From Bostrychus sinensis (taxonomy: Eukaryota; Chordata; Actinopteri; Gobiiformes; Eleotridae): DNA of 64,000 bases. Where the stretch lies: assembly GCA_020698575.1 (NCBI GenBank), contig CM036244.1, positions 10,578,534-10,642,533 of the forward strand, written 5' to 3'. The translations under genes were made by a program, and so were the position numbers. Positions 1-12,724 of the stretch are shown in pieces. Positions within the stretch are counted from its first letter, which is position 1, and each line of letters opens with the position of its first letter. The notes under the pieces were generated by a model that saw nothing but the letters and a program-made list of their open reading frames with translations, was not told the origin of the DNA and ran no database searches.

Positions 1-419
1 TGGTCATCTGTGTTTGTTTATTTAGTTCAAAGACATTTTATACTTAATTTATTGTAAAAGCTAATTCTCCTGCATTTTTTTTTTTTTTTGCTTTGAAAAT
101 TAAATTCAAGATACAAAAGAAATCCCTTTCAAATAACAATACATATAAAAAAGACACACATTTAACAATACAAACTTCTATTACAACAAAAAAGTAAAAC
201 TCATAAATTGGCAAGAAAAAGAAAAAGATCATTAAAATAAATGAAGTTAAGGAAACTTAGGTTCGGGAGCAGGGCCACGCCTCAACTTACAGTATATCAC
301 TCACGCCTTAACCTCAACGCCACCTCAACCACACCTCTAATTCTCCCAGAAGCCCTTCTTATACCCACCTAAAGTCAGTCAACACTGTTTGTCTCTGCTC
401 TCTTGACGCATAGACAGAC
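1..419. other. Unannotated AT-rich segment
   Basis: AT-rich with a T15 run near 75-89. No exon, RNA gene or recognisable element. The last part (240-420) turns GC-richer and may be the 5' end of the DIRS relic. Confidence 0.5.
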
Positions 420-815
420 ACGAACCAATATTAGCTATTCTTATTGCTGATTCAGATTTACTCACCGCTTGGGTGGATTCGGAGCTCGTTCTCGGTCCAT
501 CGGATTCCGCGTCTGAATTGTTTAGCGGCTCGCGGATGCCCGTTTCCCAGCGGTCTGGTGACCGGGGTTCTCCACGCTCCTCCTTCGGCGGACCTCGGCG
601 AGTCCGCCGAAGGTGATTTCTCCAGCACCTGCTCCGTCCCCGTCCCGTTTCGGGGCTCGTGGTGCCGCCTCCGAAGCCGTCGGGATTCCTGCGCTCTTCG
701 CTCTCTTCGCTCTCCCTGAGAGCCGACTCGCTCAGGTCAGGCTCCCAGCCACACTCACCAGCGCGCGTCCCCGCGCACATCTCCTCAGGCCAGACTCGAC
801 ATCGGGGACTGGACA

Positions 816-1673
816 GTGGCCGGCCTGCAGCGTGCCTTGAGGGGGAGGGGCGTTCGCTTCTCTCGATGTGGCGGCGGGTCGGGACTTTTCCACCTGTTTT
901 CTTCCTCCGTCGGCGCTTCGGCGTCCTCCAGCGGAGCTGCAGCGCTTCCTGGTTCCCCATCCGGGGAACGCGCCAGTAGTGACGTCATCGCTCCGCCGGT
1001 CGTTCCTCCACTTCAGCCAACCTCCACAGCCCCTCCTGGCAGGGGCCAGGTCGTATCACCCCCTGTGCCTGCTCCCTCTGTGTCTGACTTTCCTCAATTT
1101 ATTGCATCTCTCATTTCATCCCTGTGTTCGCAGGCTGCATGTAATCCCCATGCACACACATCCTTTCATCCAAACATCCCTTCCTCGACCCTTCCTTCTG
1201 CCATTAATAGCCAAATGGCCTCTGCTGGTCTTTCTTTCGCTACGGCAACTCAGGAGGTTCTTCAAGCAAACGTGCCCACTCTGCCTCCTTCTTTTTTTAC
1301 TACTGGCCTATCCTTTTTCCCCTCCCTCCCCCTCCCCTCCCCCTCCCTTCCCCAACACCCCAATGTTTTTTCTGGTACCTTGTCTAGTCCATACACTCCG
1401 GCGTCTGCAGCATGTGCTCTGTGGTCGCACCCCCTCGTTCTGGCACCACCTCCTCTCGCGGCAACCCCATCTTTAATCGGTTGTCCTCTGCTGCACCACC
1501 TCCTTCCATTGTGCCTCAACCCTTCCACATGCCTTCCTAAAGTCAACATCCCCATTCCTAGGGGAGTCGACAAACGAGGGCCACCTATCTTGTACCAGGC
1601 AGGCAGAATGGTGTGCAGCAACTTTAATCACTTAGGTTGCTACATCTCAGCCTGCAGGCTCCTCGTATACTGA
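816..1673 (+). pseudogene. DIRS gag-like ORF remnant
   Basis: Open frame of 285 codons, Ala/Pro/Ser-rich in its first two thirds. Near its C-end it reads QAGRMVCSNFNHLGCYISAC, like the Cys/His cluster at the end of DIRS/Ngaro gag proteins (CNNFN---C---CR). The cluster stops abruptly after CRLL, where the sequence continues in another frame as RNase H, marking the deletion junction. The true start is uncertain; the Met at 816 is only the first in frame. Confidence 0.6.
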
Positions 1674-2090
1674 TGCTGCTCCTTCGGCAGGCTTCGGTGG
1701 TTATTACGGTGGTAGATGGTTTGCATCCACGTGGCCCACAGAGTTCTCGTCCCTCCAGTCGGAAAGTCCATCCTCGGCATTGTGCGAGATATACCCCATC
1801 ATTATCGCTGCCATTCTTTGGGGGCACGAATGGTGTAGAAAATGCATCCTTATCCATTCCAACAATGCAGCAGCAGCCGAGATCATCAATAAAGGTTGAT
1901 CTCATTCCCCGGTTATCATGCAGTTCCCGCGCAGGTTCACTTTAATCTCTGCACAAAATCAGTTTATCCTACGTACTGCCCACATTCCCGGGTACAAAAA
2001 CTCAATTGCTAATTCACTTTCTCGTTCTCATTTACATCTTTTGTCTTGACTCATTTCTCAGTCCTTTCGAACCTCAAGCCAAATACCTTG
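1663..2090 (+). pseudogene. DIRS RNase H domain remnant
   Basis: Reading from 1663: SYTDAAPSAGFGGYYGGRWF, then CEIYPIIIAAILWGHEW, CILIHSNNAAAAEIINKG, a TGA at 1897-1899, then SHSPVIMQFPRRFTLI and HIPGYKNSIANSLSR. The motifs TDA, E-YPI--AA-LWGHEW, (D)N-A----INKG and HIPG-NS-ADSLSR are typical of DIRS-group RNase H. The stop replaces the Arg usually found after INKG, and the Asp before N-A is Asn or Ser here, so the copy is inactive. Confidence 0.75.
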
Positions 2091-2099
2091 CATTCCGGT

Positions 2100-2437
2100 A
2101 CGCTTCTAAAGTTTCTCCTCATGACCCACTTTTCCTCACAGAATCTGGCAAAATGACAACAAGATTTTGATTCAGCAAGCACTTTCACCTCATCTTACAG
2201 ATGTCCGGCATCTCGTCTCAATACTATTCCATCCGTTCCTTTCGCATCGGGGCCGCTTCCACTGCAGCTAGAGCCGGCATCCCAGATCAGAAATTCAAGC
2301 CCTTGGTCGCTGGTCTTCTCAAGCGTACCGTTTATACATCCGCAGCAACCTTAATGATCTCCGCCATGCTCACTCCATTCTCAGCTCTATATAACTTAAC
2401 TTTTGGGGGTCCCTATTTGGCTGGGCGTACCGCCTGA
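2100..2437 (+). pseudogene. Tyrosine recombinase C-terminal remnant (DIRS-type)
   Basis: The frame reads HDPLFLTESGKMTTRF, a TGA where Trp is usual, FSKHFHLILQMSGISSQYYS, then IRSFRIGAASTAARAGI and ends GGPYLAGRTA. SFRIGAA-TAA--GI is the box II region of YR recombinases. The catalytic His of HxxR is Arg here (RSFR), so it could not catalyse recombination even without the stop. The Met at 2201 begins only the second half. Confidence 0.75.
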
Positions 2438-3662
2438 GGCGGAACCCCCACACCGAGTCTCTTCCAACCCAGCCATCACCCAAAACACTTCATCTAACAC
2501 ACCCTCATTAAACATTTAAATCCATGTCATTGTTGTGGCGTGGTGCTTGCTAGTGAACTCTCCTTTGTAACAAGCTTTATAATAGGCCTATTCAAATATT
2601 TTTAGTAATTTCACCTCATTTTAATAAATAATAATTTGTCTTTCACAATTTTCAAAAAATTTTATCTAAGAAGGTCACTGATATTTTCTCCAAGTACCTT
2701 CAGTAAAGTGCCCGCGTACCCCTAGCGGTCCTTGCCCCGCTGATTGGGAAACACTGAGCTACAAGAAAAGTTTGACACTGAGTCTCACTTTATAGTTGTC
2801 AGGCATAAAAAAAACTGATGTTAGACAGCAATATAAGAATTTACTACGGACCAAAGACCACATAAATGCAAAATATGTTTATGTGAATCCAAAGATTCAT
2901 AGGAAAATTAAAAAAAGAAAGGTTTTAATTGTTTAAAACATATTTGCTACAGTAAAAAAGAGAACAGCTGAAGGATAGAACGATAACAAGCTCACCCCTG
3001 TCAGCGTATATATCCAGCCTTGTTTGTTTACATTTATTTATCTCTAAACACATAGTTTTTGTACTCCACAGGCAGCTGAGCAGTGTGGACGGAGGGCTGT
3101 GTCAGAGTCAGTAGTGGTGCGTCTGTTCTGGGCCGGTGCAGGGGCTCAGCTGTGGCCCCCCCGGCTGTCGTCGTCGTCTCCGAGTTTAAATAAAGCTCTG
3201 TCAAAAAGCCTCAGGTGTCAAAGAGCGAGACGACGAGATGGCTGAGGTCAACTCCCTGCTGCCACGACGCTGCCTGTCCTGCTGGAACTTTTGATGGATT
3301 AATCTATGGCTTCGTAGCATATTGTAAAGAGAATGAGCTGTCCAAGAACTAAGACTAAGCTTTATAATGAAAGAATGCTCAGTGTGGGTCTGCAAGCTCT
3401 GATTTGTAAACCTCAACTTTTGTCTCCTCCTTTTTTACGCTCCTGCAGCTCAAAGAAAAGAAAAAAAGGGAGATAATAGTCAGAAGAAACCATGACTTCC
3501 AAGAACTGAGCACCAAAAGAGGTTTTCAAATCTGCATGTTATGATACTAAACTTATGATCTCCCCTAAAATCTATTTTTTTCCTAATAATAAATGTGTTG
3601 TGCTTCCATAGAAGGGGTTGTTGCACGTTTACAATGCTTTGGTTTTCAGCATTTAATTGTAT

Positions 3663-4099
3663 GAAGGTTGTTTTGTGTCTTTATTGCGGAAGCTTTTTTT
3701 AGACAATGAATTCATGTAACTGAATTGATTGCAATTGAAAAATGTGAACTGAATTAATTTAACTTCAAATTCTGATGAAAATTTAAGTGAATAAAATTCC
3801 ATGAGCCAAATAAATCCAGTGTATAAAAATGCAATGTAAAAAAAAAAATCTTACTTTCTTACGGATGTAGGTTCTGTGAGTTTGGGATGCTGAAATTTAC
3901 TACACTGCATTTTTAGACTGAATTTTTTTACACTGAAGATTTTTACATAGTTTTTTTTTTATACGCTGTTTTATTCACTGACATTTTTTATCAGAATTTG
4001 AAGTTAAAACAAATCATTTCACAAAATTCAATTGCAAAATAAAAAATCTAATTCATTGTCTAAAAAAGCTTTTGGAATATAAGCACAAAACAAGCTTCA
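3663..4099. repeat. Foldback (long inverted repeat) element
   Basis: The left part (GAAGGTTGTTTTGTG, AAGCTTTTTTTAGACAATGA, AACTTCAAATTCTGAT) reappears as reverse complement on the right (ATCAGAATTTGAAGTT, TCATTGTCTAAAAAAGCTT, CACAAAACAAGCTTC). Pairing continues inward to GTGAATAAAA / TTTTATTCAC. The arms of about 130-150 nt are imperfect. A palindromic MITE is likely; no TSD was resolved. Confidence 0.7.
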
Positions 4100-4499
4100 A
4101 AAATCACCTTTTATTGGCCCCATTTATACAAGTACATTTGGTTAGTTTTTGAGGTTCTGGCCTTGTTCTGCTGTTACTGACCTGTATCTACTCATGGAGG
4201 AATTAATTACCTATGACTAATTATCCAAAATAATATTTACTAATTACTGCACTATCCCTTTAAATTGTGTTTAATATTGAAAATTCAATATTGGAAGGCG
4301 ACAGTGGCGCCGTGGGTGAAGTGTTTGAACAGTTTAATCTTCACTTGAAGCACACACTGTCGCCGTGTCCCAGGGCAAGACACTTCACTCACATTGTCTA
4401 CTTACGACAGGAAGGGCATCTGGTGTACAAACCTGCCAGATCCCTGTGTGACTGGTTCGCTGTGGTGATACCGAATAAATAAAGAGAGGAGCCTAAATA

Positions 4500-4963
4500 G
4501 GACTGTCCTCCAAGCACCGCAGTGTTTCCTGTGTTGTGGCTAATGCTACTGCTAGCTCCAGAGCAGCTTAAATACTGACTGTGGAGACTCTGCAGACACT
4601 AAAAACACAAATAATCTTGGAGAAAAGAGTTAATTTACCTCTGCAATGTCCTCATTTAGATATGGAAGCAATTTGGCCAAAATGAACAGAGGTGTGATGT
4701 GCAGCAGCAGCAGCAGTGGTAACTTATGCGTCTTTGTTTATGTAATGAATGCTAATTAGCCACATGCTCTGGAGTTAGCTCAATTCACAGATCTCCTATC
4801 GTACCTGGCCTTTAGAAACAGAAAGGGCTGAAACTATGTGACTGTGAGAGTAATGCACACTGGAGTAAAATAGAGATATTGAGAAATTGTAAATTGGCTT
4901 AAAATTGAAAAAAAAAAAAAAAATCTAGATTATATTTTTTAGCCATATGGCCCAGCCCTAAGC
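4500..4963. repeat. Dispersed repeat family A, copy 1
   Basis: Shares long blocks with 26590-27060 and 32640-33265: TGTTGTGGCTAATGCT, GCAGTTTGGCCAAA-like, AGCCACATGCTC-GGAGTTAGC, and ends TTAGCCATATGGCCCAGCCC. The end resembles a hAT terminus (GGGCTGGGC...). It has no coding capacity, so it is a non-autonomous DNA element. A short SINE-like piece with GGGCAAGACACTTCACTCAC lies just upstream (4297-4400). Confidence 0.7.
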
Positions 4964-7900
4964 CTAAAATGAAAAAAGTAAATTAATAAAAAAATAAAAA
5001 ATCAATGTTGGGAATAATCCATTACAAAAGTTAACAGTAGTGTTTTACCTTTTGCTGTAACGTTGTGATGTAATGCAATACTTACTAAAATTGTCTGTAT
5101 ACATTTTTAATGCATTTCAGTGTATGATTACAGTGAAGCATAACATGATCAGAGAAAAATCTGTGGGGTTAAATGTTGAAAGTGAAATAAAGGCGGACAG
5201 ATTGATCTACTACTACTGGTATTACAACACTGTTAGAGGATTCATTTCAATGCCTTTTGTTTACATTGTGTCCTCTTTATTTGCATGATTTCTCAAGTTC
5301 GGATGAATTATTTAACCCACAGAGCTGTGAGCTGAGTGTGTTCTGCTTTGTTTGGATGGCAAACCCGCTTTAAATGAACTAAAGAGCGTGAATTAATCAG
5401 AACAGACTCACTACAAAGAGACGGCCTCAGGTGTGAGTCAGATTTGTGCAGCGAGGGACAGTCTTTAGTGTTTGATTCTTTGTACGCTTTGTTGACTCTG
5501 ACAGTCGTTGTCATTGTATAGCTCAATAACTCTTGAACATACCACACCCTCAACATCAACATCCTTTTAGTGTTTTAAAATGCCTACTCAGACTTCAGTC
5601 ATCATTTTGGAGAACGTAACTCAAATGTAATGCCCAAGTAATGCAAAAGTAATGTAACTTATTACATTTCTGACAGTAAAATTATAAAAAATATGCCTTT
5701 CAAATCATAGTAACTACTTTATCTTTGGGAATTAACACATTTCAACCATTATATTGCTTGACTGACATATATTGTTTTGTTCAGATTGCTAATACTCTTT
5801 ATTAAAAAGTTATATTTGTTTGTTAGGATGAGGGCAGCAGCGGTGCAAGAGCTTGGTGGTGCCTGAGGTGTCTTGTCTGTGATTCGCTCACACCTTAGCG
5901 TGTTTTCGCTCTGGGGTAACTCCTCCACTCCTGCTGTGTGCTGATGCGTCTGGAGCTTGGTCCGACTTTGAGCTGCTTCCACTCAGCTTTAAGCCCTTCT
6001 ACAGCCGTCCTAACTCTTATACTGCAGCGGGGAGTTTTGCCATTTTGTTGTTCCCCTCTTTGTTATGTTTAGAGTGCCTTTCATTCATTTAGTGCACTTT
6101 ATTTGCTGTTTTCTGAGTTGCAGTGCCATCATCACATTCGTGTTTGGAACCTCGCTTATGGTGCGAGCGTTTTAAGATTTGTCATTAAAATTACTGACTT
6201 TAAATCCAAGTGTAGTTAAGAGGTTAATGTGTTAATTACTGCACTTTCTGAAGATAGCGAGCTGGTAGCTGGCTCCTCTGGTCTTTGGACTTTGGACATT
6301 TGTTTTTTTTACTTGGTGTTTCTAAAAGATGGGAACCTAACAACTAAACATTTTTTCTGAACAACACCAATCAACTCAAAGGATTAAAAATGGAAACCAA
6401 TCAACTCAAAGGATTAAAAATGGAAACTTTTTTTTTTTTAACAGTCAATAATCTTAAAGGTTAAAAAGGACTGGACTTATTGTATTGTTAAATACTAATT
6501 TTCATTGTTTATTTCCATTTTCCCTTGAAAATATTAATATATTTCTTTATAGTTAAACCTTTTGTCATTTGTCATTCATACAACTCAAGCTCCATAAAAA
6601 AAAAAAAAAAAAAAAAAAAAAACTTTCTTTCACTTTCTTCTGCATACAGTCACTCTATTAATTGCCATAGTCACCCAGCCTTAATACAGAATTAATTAAT
6701 TACAGGGGCACAAGTCTGTGTATAAAATATTCATAAAAATTAGGAGCAGCACATAACTCTTTCCAAATTTTAAATCCTGTTAACAAAAAGTATGAAAAAA
6801 TATTTTAATATTTTTTAAAAAAGATAAATACAGAAATTGTAATAAAATTATATTGTAAATAAATGAATGAATTATTGTCTTTGTAATGCACACAGTGACG
6901 TAACTCAGTAATGAGGGGCCCCAGTGCAGATTTTTAGAATGAGCCCTAGTGTTATAAAGCCAATCAGGACTTGATTATGTTTAAAACTAGTTATTGTTTC
7001 AAGAAAACACATTGATTTCTAAGATAAACTCACTCACAGATGATACAGGTCGATCCAGATCTTAATTTTAATAAATCAATTCAGGATAAATTTAACATGA
7101 ATTAAAATGATTTGAAGGTAAAGACTTGATCATAAACTAACAAAGGCCCAGTCCCCGGGGCCCCTAAACCCCCTGGGCCTGACGTTATGTCCCTGAATGC
7201 ACATAACCAGCTTTATTGTCTTAATTGTTTTTTTTTTTTTAGGTTACATTGACTATTTTCATCAATATCTATCTTCCATCACTTGTGCTGTCTAATAAGT
7301 TTGAATCACTACAGCCTCGTTTGCACCTAAACTCTAGACCAGGGTTAAATCATTATCCTTCAACTTTTTAACCTAATTAAAGCCTACTTAAATCTCTTTT
7401 CCCGGTCCAGGAGCACAGACAGACCTCTCTCCAGTTGTTGACTCAGAACACAAACCGCAACACGTATTTTCCCGCACAGCTCCGAGCGTTTGTCGACTTT
7501 CTCCTCGCTGACCCTCTCTGACAAACAGCCTGCTGGTCCGCTGTCCCTGCGCGACGGCGGCGCTAATGCTAAGAGACAGATACCTCGTTAGCATGATTGC
7601 GCTAGCTCGGGGGAAGGGGGCACGTGCTTATTGTTAGCATGATAGCATGGCCCCAAAGGGTGTAGTTATTTCAGCACGGCTCGGAGGGGACTTGTTGTTG
7701 TTAGCATGTTAGCGCTGGCCACGGGGGTCTGGGGCTACGACAAGGACACAAGGGGAGACGTGAGGACGAGGGTTAGCGCCGTGTCACTGTGCAAGGCAAT
7801 GTTTTGATTGGGAATAAACTGCTTGTTTCCTCAGTGAGAATGTGACTCATGTGAGCTGCAGTGAGTCAGTGGTGTTTCCAGGAAGGCCGCAGCGTTGCCG

Positions 7901-10900
7901 GATTGGGCTGATTTCTGTCCAGTTGTCCTTTTAAACACCTCTGGCTGGGGAAAAATAGCATTGGGCTGGTTTACAAAATTTGGGCTGCTTTTCACAACAT
8001 TTGGCAGGTGTTTAGACAATATTCTGGAGAAAATGCCAACACTTCCACTCATATCATCAGTTTCTTTGTTTTAAAATGAGTGATTCATGTTTGGTTGCTC
8101 ACATTTCATGTTGGTATTTTATACTTTTTTGTTGTTTCTCTGATGCCCTGACCAGGAAGGCTCTGGTTTCTGATTGCAATCTTGGGGAAGCAGTTTGTGT
8201 CACTTTTTTTAGTGCTGCTGTTATGTTTTGTGTTCTTTCTTGCGTATAACGATTTTAAGGGTGGCTGTGTCCGAACGTCCTCCCTAATCCCGCTATAGTG
8301 CACTATGTAGTGGCCACGCCATTTTGTAGTGGTGTCCGAATGTCTAATGGATAAAAATGGTGCACTCAAAATTGTTTTTTGTGGGTATATTGTTCTATTC
8401 AGTTGATTTTTTGCATTAGAACTTCTAACTAAAAGCTGTTCTCAATTTCTCTCAGCAATTTTATCACATAACTATGTCAATTCAAACACCTAAAAAAACA
8501 CATTTAACATTACAACACTCCAGCCCCAAACCCTATTTCCATAACATATCAAATGTTGAGCCTACACTCCTAATCCTAATTTATTTTTTGGATAGAACTT
8601 CTATCCACAAAGAAAGTCAGTTAAATGAAAAACCTTAATTAAGCTCTAGGGCACATAACTCTTGACAAACATCTACTTCCTTGTAAAATATTCCACCACA
8701 AAATAGACAATACTAAATAATATAGTCTGCAATATAATTTGACTTTGGCAAAATTAAACAGATTGTTTCTATTTTGACTGGCTCGCTATATATATTTTGT
8801 TTTTAGTTGCATGACATTTTGAGGGATTGCTACTTCTTTTTTATTTTGCAATACCCCAGCATCATTGCAGTTTCTGGAGAATGTTTTTTGGAGGTTGGCA
8901 TTGCAACAAAATAGGGATATATTCTACTGCTCTACGCACTGAGCTGCTTTTTCTTTATCTGGATGCAGTTGATGTGTGAAAATACTGAAATATACTCAGC
9001 TACACACGTCACTAACTCGGTAACTGTCTCCACACAGGAATAAAAAAATGTCCCTATACTCCTGACCAGATCTGTAAAGATGGTTTTTCACTAGGTCGGA
9101 ACAGGGAAGACGGGACGGTTTGGGAGAGTCATGGAAACACCAGCAGGTTTTGAGGCTACTTGTCCTGTACTGACACTTCCCGTACCGTTCTACTCAGTGG
9201 AAAAGCACCTTAGAAGGAACCCCAGGCGCTGCTCAGTTCCCCCACTGTTCCTCACCTCAGTGGCACTGAGGATGGGTCAAATGCAGAGAACACATTTCCC
9301 TACAGAGACAATAAAATCTACCTCACTTTACCAAACCTTTTTAAGAGTTTGCAAGTGATGTAAATATGTAACAGCACTTTTATCTGAGGCTTTTGCGTTC
9401 CTCAGAAAACAAGACAATTTTGGAGTTTTAACTTTTTAAGCCACTGGAATCCATGCTTTGTTGGACTGATAAATGTGTTAGCTTATCTTACCTCTTACAA
9501 TGCTGCAGTCAATTTGGATTTTCCTGATGCTGACAAACTGTATGTTCTTTAAACACTGTTTAATCCGATTGTCCTCAGAAGCTCATAAATAAGACGGCGA
9601 ATGAATCCTAGCACCTCGGCATGGAGGAGTGTTTTGTCTTATGCTTTAATCCCTGAGTGTGAAGGAGCGCCGCGTGAACAGTAATTTGATTAGAAACATT
9701 GTGTGAGCGGGGATTTGCCGTGTGTAAGCCTTTTGGTTGGAGCAAGAAACTGCACTTTATCTCGGTGGCAGATAAATCAGCAGGAGGAATTATGTCTGTC
9801 GGCCGTAAAGATAAAAACACTGGACTCAAGCTGTTAATAACAAATGGAGGATTAGTTACTAGACTATGAGCTTTATGACCTGAAATAAAGAGGATAAAAT
9901 ATGACTTCTAGTATTTAATGTGGGAGTTTGTGAAATATAGAGTCAAATTTGAAAATAAAACGTTTTGCATTTGTCTAAAACTAGGCATTTAAAGCTCTGT
10001 ATAAAACAAAGATGGTTCATATAGGTGCTCTGAGCATTGTTTAGAATAATGCACATTTATTTTGGGCAAGACTCAGCTTGTCTGCAGTGTCTGTGGCACT
10101 GGTGTAAGATTATTTTAGTGTAATTGTGTTTTAATGGTGGTCAGAGAGGCCGTAGCTGCAGAATGGCTGCCATGACTCCCTCAGTCTGTCCCAAGGCAGC
10201 TGTGGCCACAGAGGAGGCTCAACATCGAGTGTGACTGAAGAGTGAATGAATAACGCAACTAACTGTTATGGCTGTAATCAGTGACAGGGGTAAGCAAAGG
10301 GGGGTCTGTTGTCCTGGGCCTCAGGGTCAGAGGGGCCCAGAAATGGCCTCTCTTCCTATATTTTCTATTATAAAAGGTATTCTTGCCCCGGGCCCCAGCA
10401 AGTCTCTCAGCAGGCCTAGGTGCAATGATACGTTTTTGCAACAATATCGATTAGAGTTGTTTCAATCCGATTCAAGAACAATATTGCTTAATTTAGAACG
10501 ATACAATTCGATACGTTTCATCGACTTCATATTGATACAATTGATACAGCAACCAAAAATCACAAAAGTTTCTCAAATCATGCATCATGGCTGGGGTAGA
10601 TTATGTCCTGCAGAAAATTACATCCAAAAACACGTTTTTAGTTTTATTTTAACAGGCAAATTTATATTATATTTATATTTATATATATATATATATATAT
10701 TTATATTATATTTATTTCCGAAATATAGAATTTTTTCCCTTGTGTATTGATGTACACTATCTTGAAAAAGATAGGACTCCTTACAAGGTAATGCGTATCT
10801 ATATAGTTGTAGCGTAGGAACATAATACATACATGTCTCTGTAGGGAACGGCTACCATAGCTGTTCACATGCTCTGAAAAGTAACCTGCTTTTTCTTTTA

Positions 10901-11373
10901 ATGTGCCAAAATGGTAAAAACAACAACACTGCTTTCTTAACTATATGTGTTTTTTGTCCATTAAAGAACAAGCATAAATTGACCAAAGGTATATGATGAG
11001 CAATATGAACCAAAAAGAAGTAATCACTATTGAAATCCAAGTAAGTCACTAGCATCTGGAACAGTTTTACTTTTTTAATATAAAACTTTTAGCTGTACTT
11101 GAATCTTACAATAAAACATGTTTAATATTGTCATAGAAACTTTAGTGAAAAGACAAAAGCAAAAAGAGGCAGAAAATAAAATTATAAAAGGAGGAACATT
11201 TGTTCTTGCTGTGAAGTTGTTTCTTTTCTAATATTTTAGTGGCTTTTCCATTGCTTCATCAAACTACAATGTTCCTTCACTGAATTTAGTTTTAAAATAT
11301 GACAAGCAAAGGACATGCTGTGAACAAAATATTAAAATTGTTGTTTTTTGTTTTCCCCCCCTCTCTGTCCCAG

Positions 11374-11613
11374 TCTGCTCTCAGTTCTCCAAAGGCGTGT
11401 ATGCGATCATGGGCATGTACGACCGGCGGACCGTCAACATGCTGATGTCGTTCTGCGGCTCGCTCCACGTCTGCTTCGTCACGCCGTCGTTCCCCGTCCA
11501 GACCAACAACCAGTTCCTCCTCCAGCTTAGACCGGAGCTGCAGGAGCCCGTCATGGCCCTGCTCAAGCACTTCGACTGGACACGCTTCGTTTACATGTAC
11601 AGCCCCGACACAG
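11374..11613 (+). CDS. gria1: GluA exon 3: ATD lobe 1 segment
   Basis: Acceptor cccag|tc and donor g|gtaagg bound 240 nt, the usual size of GRIA exon 3. The first two bases complete a Phe codon begun in an unseen upstream exon. The next codon, TGC at 11376, is the conserved ATD Cys (Cys57 in mature GluA2) that pairs with a Cys encoded in exon 7. The translation reads CSQFSKGVYAIMGMYDRR, then VNMLMSFCGSLHVCF, then PSFPVQTNNQFLLQLRPEL and ends KHFDWTRFVYMYSPDTG. RRTVNML and LQLRPELQ are GluA1-like; GluA2 has KKSVNTI here. This is part of the clamshell LIVBP-like ATD that drives dimer assembly. The exon is clearly GC-richer than the flanking intron. Confidence 0.95.
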
Positions 11614-12724
11614 GTAAGGACGCTTCGACAAGAGTGAACACACCTTTAGTTGCTATTTTTTTCCCCCAGGTTAACAAATAAACGGGGGTAGTTTGCTGGT
11701 AGAGGCAGATGCTGTTTCTCCTAAAGGCACTGCTAGCAAATCTTTTAATTATTTTGATGCTTGGCTGAATGGTTTGTCATATTTTGGTGAACCAGAAGCC
11801 CTGCGCGGGAATATCTAGGCTGTGGTATAAAGTATTTCTAGGATTTTTATGGGTTATGTTATGGGACTCCAAGCCAAGTCAAGTTTCTCAGGGGCCGTTA
11901 AGGCGACAAAGCGTTGATTCAATTTCGTTTTGGCTTTTTGTTTACATGAGGATGGCGTTTCTGTTTTCTGAATCTGCAACCATTTTAAAACGTGGAAAGA
12001 GGTGTCTTGGCCTCATGGCAGAGAGCCGCTCGGAGCCGCTCGGAGCCGCTCTGCCCTCGCGTAAACTGTGAAGACAGCGACTCACTGAAAACGATGACAA
12101 AACGGCTCCAATCTGAACGGTGATTGGCTGCCAGCCGCATGTCAGCTGACCCACAATCACAGACTACAAGGCTTTTATGCCTCATACGTTCATATTTTGC
12201 TCAGTAACTGTCAGTAATATCCGTATAAGTACTGACTTTTACTGAAGGCTTTATGAATGGCTCCAGAAAACCACAAAATTTACTTAAAGTCACTGTGTGG
12301 TGCAGAGCATTGTCGGGGCCCACAGCGCTGTTTGCTGGACAAATACAGATAATACATTTTATTCACTCTAATTCTCGTGTAAATGCGAATCAGAGGTGGC
12401 ATGACTGTTGGGTTTTCCTGGCCAGTGTTGTTGTGTAAGCAAGCCCTAAAGTTCCCACTAGTGATGGGCAGTATGGCTTTTTTCAGAAATGCAGCTCTGG
12501 TTCCCTCAGAAGAACAGGCTTCCAAATGGCTCTTCATTTAGTATCACTCAGAGCATTTTATTTAGGCCTAATTTAGCAGTTTTGAATGGTTTGTGTGTTG
12601 GCAAACAATTTTTTAATCCATGTTTTTGTAAAAGCCTGGTTTTTATGCAGTTTGCAAGCACAAAATACAGTTACATAAGATTGTACTGATCTTTGCTGTC
12701 TTAAATAATCAAAATAATCAAATA

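Larger units (their letters stand above)
420..2520 (+). mobile_element. Internally deleted DIRS-like YR retrotransposon
   Basis: A GC-rich 5' part carries a Pro/Ser-rich gag-like ORF. This is followed by an RNase H remnant starting near 1663 and a tyrosine recombinase remnant ending at 2437, all on + and in DIRS order. Nearly the whole reverse transcriptase is missing between the gag Cys cluster (VCSNFNHLGCY) and the RNase H start (YTDAAPSAGFGGYY). Internal stops and shifts show it is dead. Boundaries are approximate because I could not define its terminal repeats. Confidence 0.8.
2521..11373. other. Non-coding stretch before first visible GluA exon
   Basis: Presumably intron 2 of the receptor gene. 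No match to GRIA exon 1 or 2 was seen. It holds a degraded repeat at about 2600-2760, a foldback element, family A repeat, A28 at 6596-6623, a 30-bp tandem duplication at 6367-6426, a degraded gene-desert repeat around 6893-7197, a GC-richer patch at 7400-7770 with no exon signature, a short hAT-like remnant near 8258-8345, and a tRNA-like or SINE-like tail near 10130-10256. Confidence 0.5.

Noticed and set aside
379..960. 193-codon - frame, Arg-rich
   Set aside because: Antisense shadow of the GC-rich 5' part of the DIRS relic; low-complexity Arg/Glu/Ser.
7388..7770. GC-richer patch considered as a promoter/CpG island or GRIA exon 1-2
   Set aside because: No signal peptide, no match to the GluA N-terminus, no TATA or initiator context I could defend.
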